DNA of 38,784 nt, taken from NCBI GenBank assembly GCA_910584055.1, contig CAJTZS010000039.1, forward strand, positions 1 to 38,784, written 5' to 3'. Within the stretch, counting starts at the first letter, position 1. Each line of letters opens with the position of its first letter. The notes under the pieces are model-generated. The model saw only the letters and a list, made by a program, of their open reading frames with translations. It was not told the DNA's origin and did no database searches. The stretch comes from an uncultured Muribaculaceae bacterium (lineage in GTDB: Bacteria > Bacteroidota > Bacteroidia > Bacteroidales > Muribaculaceae). Below are positions 31,376-38,784 of the stretch, in pieces. The position numbers and the translations under genes were made by a program.

Positions 31376-33408
31376 AGTTCAAACCGATTCTGTTGACACT
31401 TATTGCTATTGTCAGCATTTCCATTGTATCCTTTGCCCAGCCTCAGGGCAAACAGTCATATAATTTCACCCGAGCACTTGAAGAAGCCAAGAAGGGCAAT
31501 AATGCTGATGCCTTGGATTATCTCTCCAAAGAGGTTAGCGAAAATCCTAATAATGGATATGCTCACATGACTATGGCTATATTACAGGCTGATGCCGAAA
31601 ATTACAATGATGCGATGACCTCAATAAATCTCGCAATTAAGAAACTTCCGAAAAAAGATAAGGAATACACAGGACGAGCATACGCTTCCCGCGCTCACTT
31701 ATACGCTATTGCCGGCGATACAATCACCGCACTCGCTGACTTTGATAGAGCAATCAGAATCAATCCTGATGACGAAGATGTGCAGGAGGCATTTGGGCAG
31801 TTGCTATATGAATTGAAACGATATAATGAGGCCGACAATGCCTATCGCCGTATCATTGCAATCAATCCGACCAGCGTCATGGGTTATATGGGACTGGGGC
31901 GTGATGCGTATGCAATGGGCAACTATGAGGAAGCAATTCGTCAGTATGATAACGTCCTCAGGATGTATGAAGACTATTCTTCCGGCTATGCTTTCCGTGC
32001 CGAAGGTTATCTGAAACTCGGCAAGTATCTTGAAGCCATCAACGATATAACAAAATCCCTGTCAATTGACAACGATGCCAAAGCACACCATTATCTCTTT
32101 GAGTTCCCCGATAATCAGATTACTCTTGTAGTAACGAAACTCAAAGGTATGGCAGTCAAGAATCCACATGATGCAGAATGGTGGTATTACATAGGACAAC
32201 TCTATAACAGCAAAAAGATGTATCAGGAAACGATTGAGGCTGTTAGGAAAGCATATGATATAGATGCACATCCTGTTTTTCTTGAGATGATTGCTGATTG
32301 CTGTCGGGAACTCGGAGATTTCCCCCATGCTCTTGAGGCTATTTCACAGGCTCAGCAAATGCGTCCGGATGATCTTGACCTTATTTCTTCTAAAGCCGAC
32401 ATACTCGGCGAGTCAGGCGATGTTGACGGAGCAATCACGGAATGGACGAGGTATATTGATAAGTCGCCGGATTTCTTTGGAGGATATTATCGCCGGGGAT
32501 TTTTCAAGGATCTTTCCCAGCAGACGGACGCCGCTATCGAAGACTATGAAATGTCTATTATGCTTAATCCTGATTACGCCTATGCTTACTTAGGCAAAGG
32601 AGATATGCTGTTGCGTAAAGGTCAGACCAAGGGTGCAATGGAATCCTATCGAAAAGTCATAGAGCTGGATACTGTGCCCAATACTTCATCATGCGCGATG
32701 TACGCATATTTTGCATTGGGTGAGAAGGAGAAAGCTGTCGATTTTATGGAAAGGGTGATTGCTAATGATTCCACAGACTGCGGCAACTATTATGACGGAG
32801 CATGTTTCTATTCCCGGCTGGGCGATATGGATAAGGCGTTGGGTAATCTGCGCACTGCCTTTGAAAAAGGTTTTCGTCGATTCCACCATGTGATGGCTGA
32901 TGACGATCTTGAATTGCTTCGTACCACAGATGGATTCAAGGCGCTTATGGAAGAATTTCAGAAAGAGCCATTGACTACATCCGATGAAGAATCGTCTATA
33001 TCTAAGAAGAGTGAAAGGGTCGAAATCCCATTTACTCCCGATGGCGGTTGCGCTTCGGTCAAATGCACTATCAACGAACTTCCTTTGACTTTCATCTTCG
33101 ATACGGGAGCAAGCATTGTATCATTATCACAAGTTGAAGCCAACTTCATGTTAAAGAATGGCTACCTCAAACGAGAAGACTTTGTCGGTTCAGGGCGATT
33201 TGTCGATGCTAACGGAGATATAACCGAAGGAACGATTGTAAATCTTCGCGATGTGGATTTTGGAGGTCTGAAACTAAATAATGTCCGTGCTTCAGTCGTG
33301 CGCAATCAAAAGGCTCCGCTTCTGCTTGGGCAATCCGTACTTGGTCGTCTCGGATCGATAGAGATAGATAATCCCGGCAAGAAACTTATCATTACTCATT
33401 CAAAATAA
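31372..33408 (+). CDS. Secreted TPR protein with C-terminal retropepsin-like aspartic protease domain
   Basis: This 678-residue protein has an N-terminal signal peptide ending near SFAQPQ (about residue 22). It is followed by about ten TPR repeats (for example DALDYLSKEVSENPNNGYAH and YAYLGKGDMLLRKGQTKGAM) to around residue 530. The C-terminal 120 residues are a clan AA aspartic protease domain with the catalytic D577-T-G in TFIFDTGASIVSLS and the later LLLGQSVLGRLGSIEID. Retropepsin-like domains work as dimers, so TPR-mediated assembly may control activity. It should be periplasmic. It is the third protease type in the window, besides CHAT and caspase, and part of the long operon, overlapping its upstream neighbour by 4 bases. 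Its substrate is unknown. Confidence 0.85.
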   Translation: MKFKPILLTLIAIVSISIVSFAQPQGKQSYNFTRALEEAKKGNNADALDYLSKEVSENPNNGYAHMTMAILQADAENYNDAMTSINLAIKKLPKKDKEYTGRAYASRAHLYAIAGDTITALADFDRAIRINPDDEDVQEAFGQLLYELKRYNEADNAYRRIIAINPTSVMGYMGLGRDAYAMGNYEEAIRQYDNVLRMYEDYSSGYAFRAEGYLKLGKYLEAINDITKSLSIDNDAKAHHYLFEFPDNQITLVVTKLKGMAVKNPHDAEWWYYIGQLYNSKKMYQETIEAVRKAYDIDAHPVFLEMIADCCRELGDFPHALEAISQAQQMRPDDLDLISSKADILGESGDVDGAITEWTRYIDKSPDFFGGYYRRGFFKDLSQQTDAAIEDYEMSIMLNPDYAYAYLGKGDMLLRKGQTKGAMESYRKVIELDTVPNTSSCAMYAYFALGEKEKAVDFMERVIANDSTDCGNYYDGACFYSRLGDMDKALGNLRTAFEKGFRRFHHVMADDDLELLRTTDGFKALMEEFQKEPLTTSDEESSISKKSERVEIPFTPDGGCASVKCTINELPLTFIFDTGASIVSLSQVEANFMLKNGYLKREDFVGSGRFVDANGDITEGTIVNLRDVDFGGLKLNNVRASVVRNQKAPLLLGQSVLGRLGSIEIDNPGKKLIITHSK

Positions 33409-33415
33409 CATTATT

Positions 33416-34177
33416 ATGTACGGTATATTGGCAATATTGGCTGCTGTTATACTCTATAACTGTGGAGATTATATACCCGATAGTCTAAAAGATAGGTGGG
33501 AAAACTCCACATTAAGAAAGTGGGCTCATCCGACATTAGCCGTTATTCTTACTGTGGCAGTGGCCTTAGGCATTCGTTTCGAGGTTCTTAACTGGGGAGC
33601 TATTGCAATTTCTGTCTTATTCGGGTTGCCATACATTATCGGTATGATATTAGGAATTTGGTACAATATGAAAAATGCCGGATTGGAGGTGACATCCAAA
33701 GATGAGATAGATGCCAAAGAAATTGCAGTAAAGTGCCTTACTGAACTCGGCTGCCAACCAGAGATATACAAAGACGGATCTGTCGGTGTTAGCTATCAAG
33801 GAGAGAACTTTCATTTGGAGTTCGGTGGCAGATATGCCCGCATTTGGGATCCTATGTGGGCAGGAATAAATGGTGATGACCCTGATTTGCCCAAAATAAA
33901 AGAGGCAGTAAATGCTACCAATTTCAATTTCGGACCAACTGTCGTTATGACTGCTCCTGATGAGGACGGAGATATAGGACTGCATAGCCGCCGTGATATA
34001 ATGCTTCATCCCTCGTGTCCCGATAATGTCCCATTCATAAAGGCGGTGCTTGATTCCTTCTTTGACACAAAAGAATATGTCCGCAGACATTTCCAGCAAA
34101 TAAACTCACAACAACAAGAAAAGAAGCCCCGTCGCCCGGTAGGTTTCACCACAAACACCAATACAACCGAAGAATAA
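33416..34177 (+). CDS. Membrane protein with YbjN-like cytoplasmic domain
   Basis: The 253-residue protein has two or three N-terminal spans (YGILAILAAVILYNCGDYI, PTLAVILTVAVALGI, WGAIAISVLFGLPYIIGM). A soluble domain from about 90 to 230 reads like the YbjN/bacterial sensory-transduction fold: a beta-rich VGVSYQGENFHLEF, then the RIWDPMWAGINGDDPDLPK block and TVVMTAPDEDGDIGLHS. The tail is Gln/Thr-rich and disordered. YbjN-like proteins have been tied to stress and motility in enterobacteria, but the mechanism is unsettled. Position in the long operon is tight (7 and 2 base gaps). Confidence 0.65.
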   Translation: MYGILAILAAVILYNCGDYIPDSLKDRWENSTLRKWAHPTLAVILTVAVALGIRFEVLNWGAIAISVLFGLPYIIGMILGIWYNMKNAGLEVTSKDEIDAKEIAVKCLTELGCQPEIYKDGSVGVSYQGENFHLEFGGRYARIWDPMWAGINGDDPDLPKIKEAVNATNFNFGPTVVMTAPDEDGDIGLHSRRDIMLHPSCPDNVPFIKAVLDSFFDTKEYVRRHFQQINSQQQEKKPRRPVGFTTNTNTTEE

Positions 34178-34179
34178 CG

Positions 34180-35262
34180 ATGAAAAAGTCTATCAATCTT
34201 CTCTTCATATCCTTGTTAACTTGTATTTTATATGCTTGCAATAGTAATAAGGAAAATTGTATGGAGCTTAAAGTGCCAGCTTTTCCATATCAAACATACC
34301 TTGATTCTATTGGAGAAGATGAATACTTTCCTACCATCGGAGATGATGGCGGTGGGTTCGACGCAATCTGCAATAAAATTCGCTATCCCGAAATGCCGGA
34401 TACTTTATCCTTAAGTCATTTCGCAGATTCCTTGCTCCAATTCTACAACGTAGCTATCGCTTTCAATACAGTAGCTTACGATGTCAGCACAGCAGAGCGT
34501 TATATGGATGAAGTCGATTTCGGGTTGGAACAAGCTGATGCTCTCGATTCAATAAATGTGTCCGGTATTCATTTGCCTGAAATTAAAAAGGCGTTAGTAA
34601 AACTAAGTAGGCAAGCTGCTCAGTGGATTCGATCCGGGAAGAAGCCTAATGAACAAAAGAATGATGAAGTAGGAGAATTTTACGAAGTATTCAACGCTTT
34701 TAGGAATCCGCTGTTTGATGCCCATTTGTCTGATGTAGAGTTCAACCTTTCTGAGATACTGGAAGATTACGCCGGTATACATGCTATGGCTATTTCAGAC
34801 ACCACTACTTTCCGAAGTGAATTACTCCAAAAAGTACTTCGAGAGCCAGATTTCAATAAGAAATGTGTGTTGGCAAGAGAATTTGCCTATGCTAACTACA
34901 AGAGTCCTTATAGAGATGACAAAGAACTTGTTGCTGTAATAGATCCAATCTTAAGAGAGAATAAATATTCTCCGTTATTAGGTGAATTGTGGCTTATATG
35001 GCGTACAGCTCTGCAAAAAAATATATTAAGTGGTCCGAGTAACGACAGTGCTATGTATAATTTATTCTACAATGATATGAGAAATCGTATTGCACTGGTC
35101 TATATCGCTTATCTTAAAACTCATCCGTATGATAAACTTGCATTTAATAAGTTTGTGAGTCTGGCTATGGAATATAACATAACTCGTAATAGATGCTTGT
35201 TCGGCAACAATTCCCTCCTCGATGAGATGTCATTATACGATGAAATCTGGAACAAAAAATAA
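34180..35262 (+). CDS. Lipoprotein of unknown function
   Basis: This 360-residue protein has a type II signal peptide with lipobox LYAC (lipidated C20), so it is membrane-attached and periplasmic or surface exposed. The mature part is helical. A GDDGGGFDAICNKI segment near residue 50 and a later REFAYANYKSPYRDDKEL stretch are its most distinctive blocks. I do not recognise the family. It starts 2 bases after the YbjN-like gene. It may interact with the TPR/aspartic protease in the same compartment. Confidence 0.75.
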   Translation: MKKSINLLFISLLTCILYACNSNKENCMELKVPAFPYQTYLDSIGEDEYFPTIGDDGGGFDAICNKIRYPEMPDTLSLSHFADSLLQFYNVAIAFNTVAYDVSTAERYMDEVDFGLEQADALDSINVSGIHLPEIKKALVKLSRQAAQWIRSGKKPNEQKNDEVGEFYEVFNAFRNPLFDAHLSDVEFNLSEILEDYAGIHAMAISDTTTFRSELLQKVLREPDFNKKCVLAREFAYANYKSPYRDDKELVAVIDPILRENKYSPLLGELWLIWRTALQKNILSGPSNDSAMYNLFYNDMRNRIALVYIAYLKTHPYDKLAFNKFVSLAMEYNITRNRCLFGNNSLLDEMSLYDEIWNKK

Positions 35263-35274
35263 ATCTGATTAATT

Positions 35275-36417
35275 ATGACTCCGAATCCGGATTCTCCCAA
35301 ATTTATCCTGCATTATATTCCGGATAATGCGTCTGAAATCGCTCTTGTGCTGAGAGAGGCTTATACATTGCTACAGGCCAATATATCAGCGTGCGTCTGG
35401 CATCCCATTACACTGGATTGTATCAGCCTTGAATATAATACTAATGATGGGGGTATCCACATTGATGTTCGTTTCACTGATACGAACAATCACACTCATT
35501 CTTTTGTCATTAACTATTCTGGAAGTGACATGATTCTATGTGAATATATGTTTGAGGGAGGAGTAGATGCTCCGGTTGCTTCATTTCGGTCTTATGCGCA
35601 GTGGCTGATGCTCCAGTTATGGCAATTTGAAATAAATGCCGAGCTTTGTCACTGCGACAGAGGTCTAAATATACCTGTCTCTGTTAACCGAGTATATGAT
35701 GTAATGTCCAAGATGCTTGATATCGTAATAAATAACATTAAACCTATTGAGTGGTTTTTGTCCAAAGAACCTGTCTGGCAATTCTACCGAACATACTATG
35801 ACCTTTGCAAAATGCTTCCGCTCCTTCAGGAAGAAACTGCAAAAGGACGTTGGAAAGATGTTAAACCAGAAAACTTCAGGCTCATTCGTAATACTGATTG
35901 CGCTTTAATCTGTCTTGACTATACGGATAATAGCAACTATGTTATGCAGTTCAGAGTCGGTATGACGAAGAACGGCTTTGCTGCCGAACGTACTGATAAG
36001 TTTATGGATATGTTCTATCGGTTTGATAATCATGCTCAAAGTGAAAGCTTTCGTTTGTACCTTGATAATGAAAACAAAGAGTTTTCAAGAATAGCGAATA
36101 TCATTCTTGAAATGCCGTTTAGTTGGAAAACCCTTCTCTTTCATTCTGATGATGGCTTTTATATAAACACTTATAGAGAATACGCATTTCAGAAATATTG
36201 TCTTATGCTTGATTGCATACTCCCTTTCATTGGTAAGTATGAAGCAACTGATATTTACATCGCTCCGGAAATTCTTGAAAAGAAGAAAGAATTGGAAGAA
36301 GCGCTTTTTACTGAACTTGAAATATCGAAAGAGCAGGAGCCTGATTTGATATTCTCTCACGGCCATTTTATTGAAACACCGATGGAAGAAGATTTCACGG
36401 AAGATTGTCTTTTCTAA
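35275..36417 (+). CDS. Unrecognised 380-residue soluble protein
   Basis: No signal peptide or membrane span is visible. The first 120 residues look alpha/beta, with strands around ISLEYNTNDGGIHIDVRF and HSFVINYSGSDMILCEYMF, somewhat like a small YbjN-type domain. The second half has another beta-rich block (ALICLDYTDNSNYVMQFRVG). The C-terminus is acidic (MEEDFTEDCLF). It is the middle gene of the long operon, 12 and 15 bases from its neighbours. Family and function are unknown. Confidence 0.65.
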   Translation: MTPNPDSPKFILHYIPDNASEIALVLREAYTLLQANISACVWHPITLDCISLEYNTNDGGIHIDVRFTDTNNHTHSFVINYSGSDMILCEYMFEGGVDAPVASFRSYAQWLMLQLWQFEINAELCHCDRGLNIPVSVNRVYDVMSKMLDIVINNIKPIEWFLSKEPVWQFYRTYYDLCKMLPLLQEETAKGRWKDVKPENFRLIRNTDCALICLDYTDNSNYVMQFRVGMTKNGFAAERTDKFMDMFYRFDNHAQSESFRLYLDNENKEFSRIANIILEMPFSWKTLLFHSDDGFYINTYREYAFQKYCLMLDCILPFIGKYEATDIYIAPEILEKKKELEEALFTELEISKEQEPDLIFSHGHFIETPMEEDFTEDCLF

Positions 36418-36432
36418 ATTCAACTAATCACG

Positions 36433-37374
36433 ATGAATACAACTAAAAATAAAATGCTGGGCTGTCTTTATGGACAAGCCATCGGAGATGCTCTTGGTCT
36501 TGGCTCCGAATTTATGAGCAAAGACGAGGTCTTAAAGAATTATCCCGACGGATTAAAGAACTATGACCAGATAATTCAAGATGCGCATAGACGAAGGTGG
36601 GCCAAAGGAGCGTGGACTGATGACACAGATATGATGCTGTGCATTCTTGACGGATTCGAGAATGACCAATTCAATATTCATAGTGTTGCCTCCAACTTCA
36701 AAGATTGGTTCAACCGATCTCCAATGGGAATTGGCAGCCACACATATAAAGTATTGTGTATGGGAGACTATGTCGAGCAACCAGAGATGTGCTCAAAACT
36801 TTGGTGGGATTTATCGCGTCAACAAAGTGCGGCAAACGGGGCATTGATGAGAACATCCGTTGTTGGTCTTGCTCCATGCAACGTTATTGAACAAGCCGAG
36901 GCAATCTGTAAGCTGACTCACTATGATCCACGTTGTATAGGTTCATGTATAATAGTTGTATCTATTATTCACAATCTTGTATGGCATAACAAGCAAGTTC
37001 CTTACGATGAAATAAAAGATATAGCCCAAAGATACGACAACAGAATCCTTGAATGGGTAGATGCTGCCTATAACAGTACAGATATATCTATGCTCGATTT
37101 GGATGAGACTTATTCCATAGGCTATACTCTCAGGACATTGTCGGCTGCACTGTGGTGTTACTGGCATTCTCCATCATTTGAAGAAGGTCTCCTTTCAGTG
37201 GTAAACGAAGGAGGAGATGCAGATACTAATGGAGCTGTTGTGTGCGCTATCCTCGGTGCGAAATTCGGTTATACTTCATTTCCATCATACTACGTTGAAA
37301 ATCTGTATAATCAAGCCCAATATCATCAGAAAATAACATCCTTTATCAATCAAGTTGTCGATGAAAAAGCGTAG
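36433..37374 (+). CDS. ADP-ribosylglycohydrolase (DraG family)
   Basis: The 313-residue enzyme has the family's dinuclear metal ligands: D63, D64 and D66 in WTDDTDM and D262/D264 in GGDADTNGAVVCAILGA. It opens with LGCLYGQAIGDALG, also diagnostic. DraG-type enzymes remove ADP-ribose from arginine or other residues and can reverse ADP-ribosylating toxins or host modification. No ADP-ribosyltransferase is seen in the window, so its partner is either encoded elsewhere or comes from phage or competitors. There is no signal peptide, so it is cytoplasmic. It is followed by an overlapping membrane-protein gene. Confidence 0.9.
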   Translation: MNTTKNKMLGCLYGQAIGDALGLGSEFMSKDEVLKNYPDGLKNYDQIIQDAHRRRWAKGAWTDDTDMMLCILDGFENDQFNIHSVASNFKDWFNRSPMGIGSHTYKVLCMGDYVEQPEMCSKLWWDLSRQQSAANGALMRTSVVGLAPCNVIEQAEAICKLTHYDPRCIGSCIIVVSIIHNLVWHNKQVPYDEIKDIAQRYDNRILEWVDAAYNSTDISMLDLDETYSIGYTLRTLSAALWCYWHSPSFEEGLLSVVNEGGDADTNGAVVCAILGAKFGYTSFPSYYVENLYNQAQYHQKITSFINQVVDEKA

Positions 37375-38686
37375 TATTATATTCTGCATCATAGCCATAA
37401 TAGGCGTATTCGTTGCTGTAATGGTATTGTGCGATGTAACTGTGTCAAGGAATGCTTCTGATAAAACATACGATAATGTGGACAGTATCCCCCATCGGAA
37501 AGTCGGGCTTATTCTCGGCACTTCACCCATTTCTACTTGGGATGGGCGCAGGAATTACTATTTTGACCATAGGATTAAGGCTGGAGCGGAGTTATACAAA
37601 GGCGGAAAGGTTGATTGGCTCGTGGTAAGTGGCGGAGATTATCGCAATACTGAGAACGGCTACGATGAACCGGTGGCAATGCGTGATTCGTTGATTAAAC
37701 AAGGTGTTGATTCGGCTCGTATCGTTCTTGATTATGACGGCATCAGAACACTCAACTCCATTGCAAAAATGCGTGATGTATATTGTCAGGACTCAATCAT
37801 CATTATTTCCCAGAAATATCATAATGAAAGAGCCTTGTATCAGGCAAAGCATTTGGGAATTGATGCTATTGGTTTCAACGCCAAGACTCCCGGACGGCGC
37901 ACTTCATGGTGGCGCAACCGTGGGCGTGAAGTGTTGGCCCGCGTAAAACTGTTTATTGATGTGACCTGTGGTCTTAATCCCGATATAAAAGAAACAATCA
38001 TAAGAGATTTCACCAAGACTGACAGGGATTTTCTTTCAGTTTCACATATAGAAACGGTATATGGCGATTTGATTTGCCTTAAACCGAAGATGAGCATACT
38101 TAAAATGGATATGGTATGCGGAGAAATACCTTCCCCTGACGATGATTCCATAGTTTTGGCATTTGCCGGCGCTTTTACCGGAACTGAGTTTGACAAAGGA
38201 CATTCAAACGTAGCAGGAGATCACGCTGCTGGAGGCATCCGATTCAAAGGTTATCGCTGTAAGCGCAACACCGGTGCTTTTACCTGGTCAACCAAGTCCG
38301 GTCCGCAATTCTTCTACAAGGATTATTCGTCCGCACTGGACAAAGCCGCAAAAGAAGATGGTATGGGATTCGCCCAAGAAATGATGATACATAATGGGGC
38401 TAAGGTACCGACCACTCGTCCATCAGGGAACAGGAATGTTTTTCGCGCTTTATGCCTCGATTCCGATAGCCAGTTGGCACTATACGAGAGTCAAGGAAGT
38501 ATCACTTTTGGAAATTTTATTGACGCTCTACACTCACAAGGCGTTAAAGAGGCTCTATACACCGACATGGGACAAGGATGGAACTATTGTTTCTATCGAG
38601 TGAATCAGTCTGATAAGACTCCCAACTACCTTCACTCCTCATCACTACCATACGCATCCAACTTCATTACTCTCAAAATCAAGTAA
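37361..38686 (+). CDS. Fusion: SanA/YdcF-like (DUF218) domain plus phosphodiester glycosidase (NAGPA-like) domain
   Basis: This 441-residue protein has an N-terminal anchor (about 5-24, IIFCIIAIIGVFVAVMVLC). A SanA-like DUF218 domain follows, with GLILGTSP, LVVSGGDYRNTENGYDEP, SARIVLDYDGIRTLNSI and IIISQKYHNERALYQAKHLG. From about residue 225 on it carries a phosphodiester glycosidase (NAGPA-like) domain ending EALYTDMGQGWNYCFYR. SanA-type proteins affect envelope barrier function in E. coli; NAGPA-like enzymes cleave sugar phosphodiesters. Periplasmic location suggests envelope or glycan remodelling, possibly of the polymer made by the glycan operon. ATG 37361 is chosen over a TTG six bases upstream; it overlaps the previous gene by 14 bases. 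Confidence 0.8.
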   Translation: MKKRSIIFCIIAIIGVFVAVMVLCDVTVSRNASDKTYDNVDSIPHRKVGLILGTSPISTWDGRRNYYFDHRIKAGAELYKGGKVDWLVVSGGDYRNTENGYDEPVAMRDSLIKQGVDSARIVLDYDGIRTLNSIAKMRDVYCQDSIIIISQKYHNERALYQAKHLGIDAIGFNAKTPGRRTSWWRNRGREVLARVKLFIDVTCGLNPDIKETIIRDFTKTDRDFLSVSHIETVYGDLICLKPKMSILKMDMVCGEIPSPDDDSIVLAFAGAFTGTEFDKGHSNVAGDHAAGGIRFKGYRCKRNTGAFTWSTKSGPQFFYKDYSSALDKAAKEDGMGFAQEMMIHNGAKVPTTRPSGNRNVFRALCLDSDSQLALYESQGSITFGNFIDALHSQGVKEALYTDMGQGWNYCFYRVNQSDKTPNYLHSSSLPYASNFITLKIK

Positions 38687-38784
38687 CATACTCACTCTAA
38701 GACTGTATTTATGTGGCGGTTTATAATCCCAATAGTTCGTTAAAAATTTGATTATAGGCTAAGCTGCATCTGTCGCCAAGCCAA
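38687..38784. other. Intergenic end of window, nothing recognised
   Basis: These 98 AT-rich bases follow the last gene. I find no open frame, clear hairpin with T-run, promoter match or attachment site in them. Confidence 0.4.

Noticed and set aside
38700..38784. Possible seventh copy of the shared promoter at the window end
   Set aside because: GTTTAT and GTTAAA occur, but no TATA-like box follows at 17 bases.

Overview
The window looks like a Bacteroidales (Bacteroides, Prevotella or Muribaculaceae type) conjugative element. It opens inside a TraG/VirD4-type coupling protein of the MobC kind found in Bacteroides conjugative transposons. Several promoters have the Bacteroidetes TAnnTTTG -7 box, and the adenine-rich leaders and protein families also fit. 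Everything downstream of the coupling gene reads as accessory cargo. I see no transposase, integrase, tRNA, rRNA or CRISPR array. No gene-free stretch exceeds 300 bases; the longest is about 230 (1588-1817) and holds a terminator, an inverted repeat and a promoter.

Layout. (A) 1-1587: 3' part of the coupling ATPase, with a terminator. (B) 1818-6732: a small XRE regulator, then three tight genes: an Hsp70-like ATPase with C-terminal TPRs, a compact UvrD-like SF1 helicase/ATPase, and a protein I do not recognise. (C) 6795-20401: a 13-gene same-strand run, mostly with 4-base overlaps. It holds a UDP-sugar 6-dehydrogenase, a UDP-glucuronate-decarboxylase-like enzyme, four consecutive radical SAM proteins, a methyltransferase-like protein, a glycosyltransferase-NodB deacetylase fusion, a MurG-like transferase, a GT2, a GT8-like/TupA-type ATP-grasp fusion, a UDP-uronate 4-epimerase and a small membrane protein. 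It probably makes an uronic-acid-containing surface glycan whose carboxyls may be amidated. (D) 20433-27574: a minus-strand operon (membrane protein, caspase-like protease, polytopic membrane protein, TPR-CHAT protease) divergent from an ECF-like sigma factor and its probable membrane anti-sigma factor. A small membrane-protein ORF with a consensus promoter lies antisense to the end of the polytopic gene. (E) 27634-30362: short accessory genes, each with its own promoter, including a 50-residue acidic protein and a 53-residue basic protein. (F) 30398-38686: a long operon with a VWA protein, a second copy of the basic protein, a TPR/aspartic protease, a YbjN-like membrane protein, a lipoprotein, an unknown protein, an ADP-ribosylglycohydrolase and a SanA-like/phosphodiester-glycosidase fusion.

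A unifying feature is a repeated promoter-like element, GTTWAC-N17-TATWTRGAA (approximate). It occurs six times, always just upstream of a gene or operon in blocks B, C, E and F, with exactly 17 bases between boxes. It fixes the true start of one gene (28398) and suggests a shared transcriptional programme for the cargo. The strongest candidates for undescribed biology are the radical SAM/TupA glycan cluster, the Hsp70-TPR/mini-UvrD/unknown trio, and the CHAT-caspase-sigma module.
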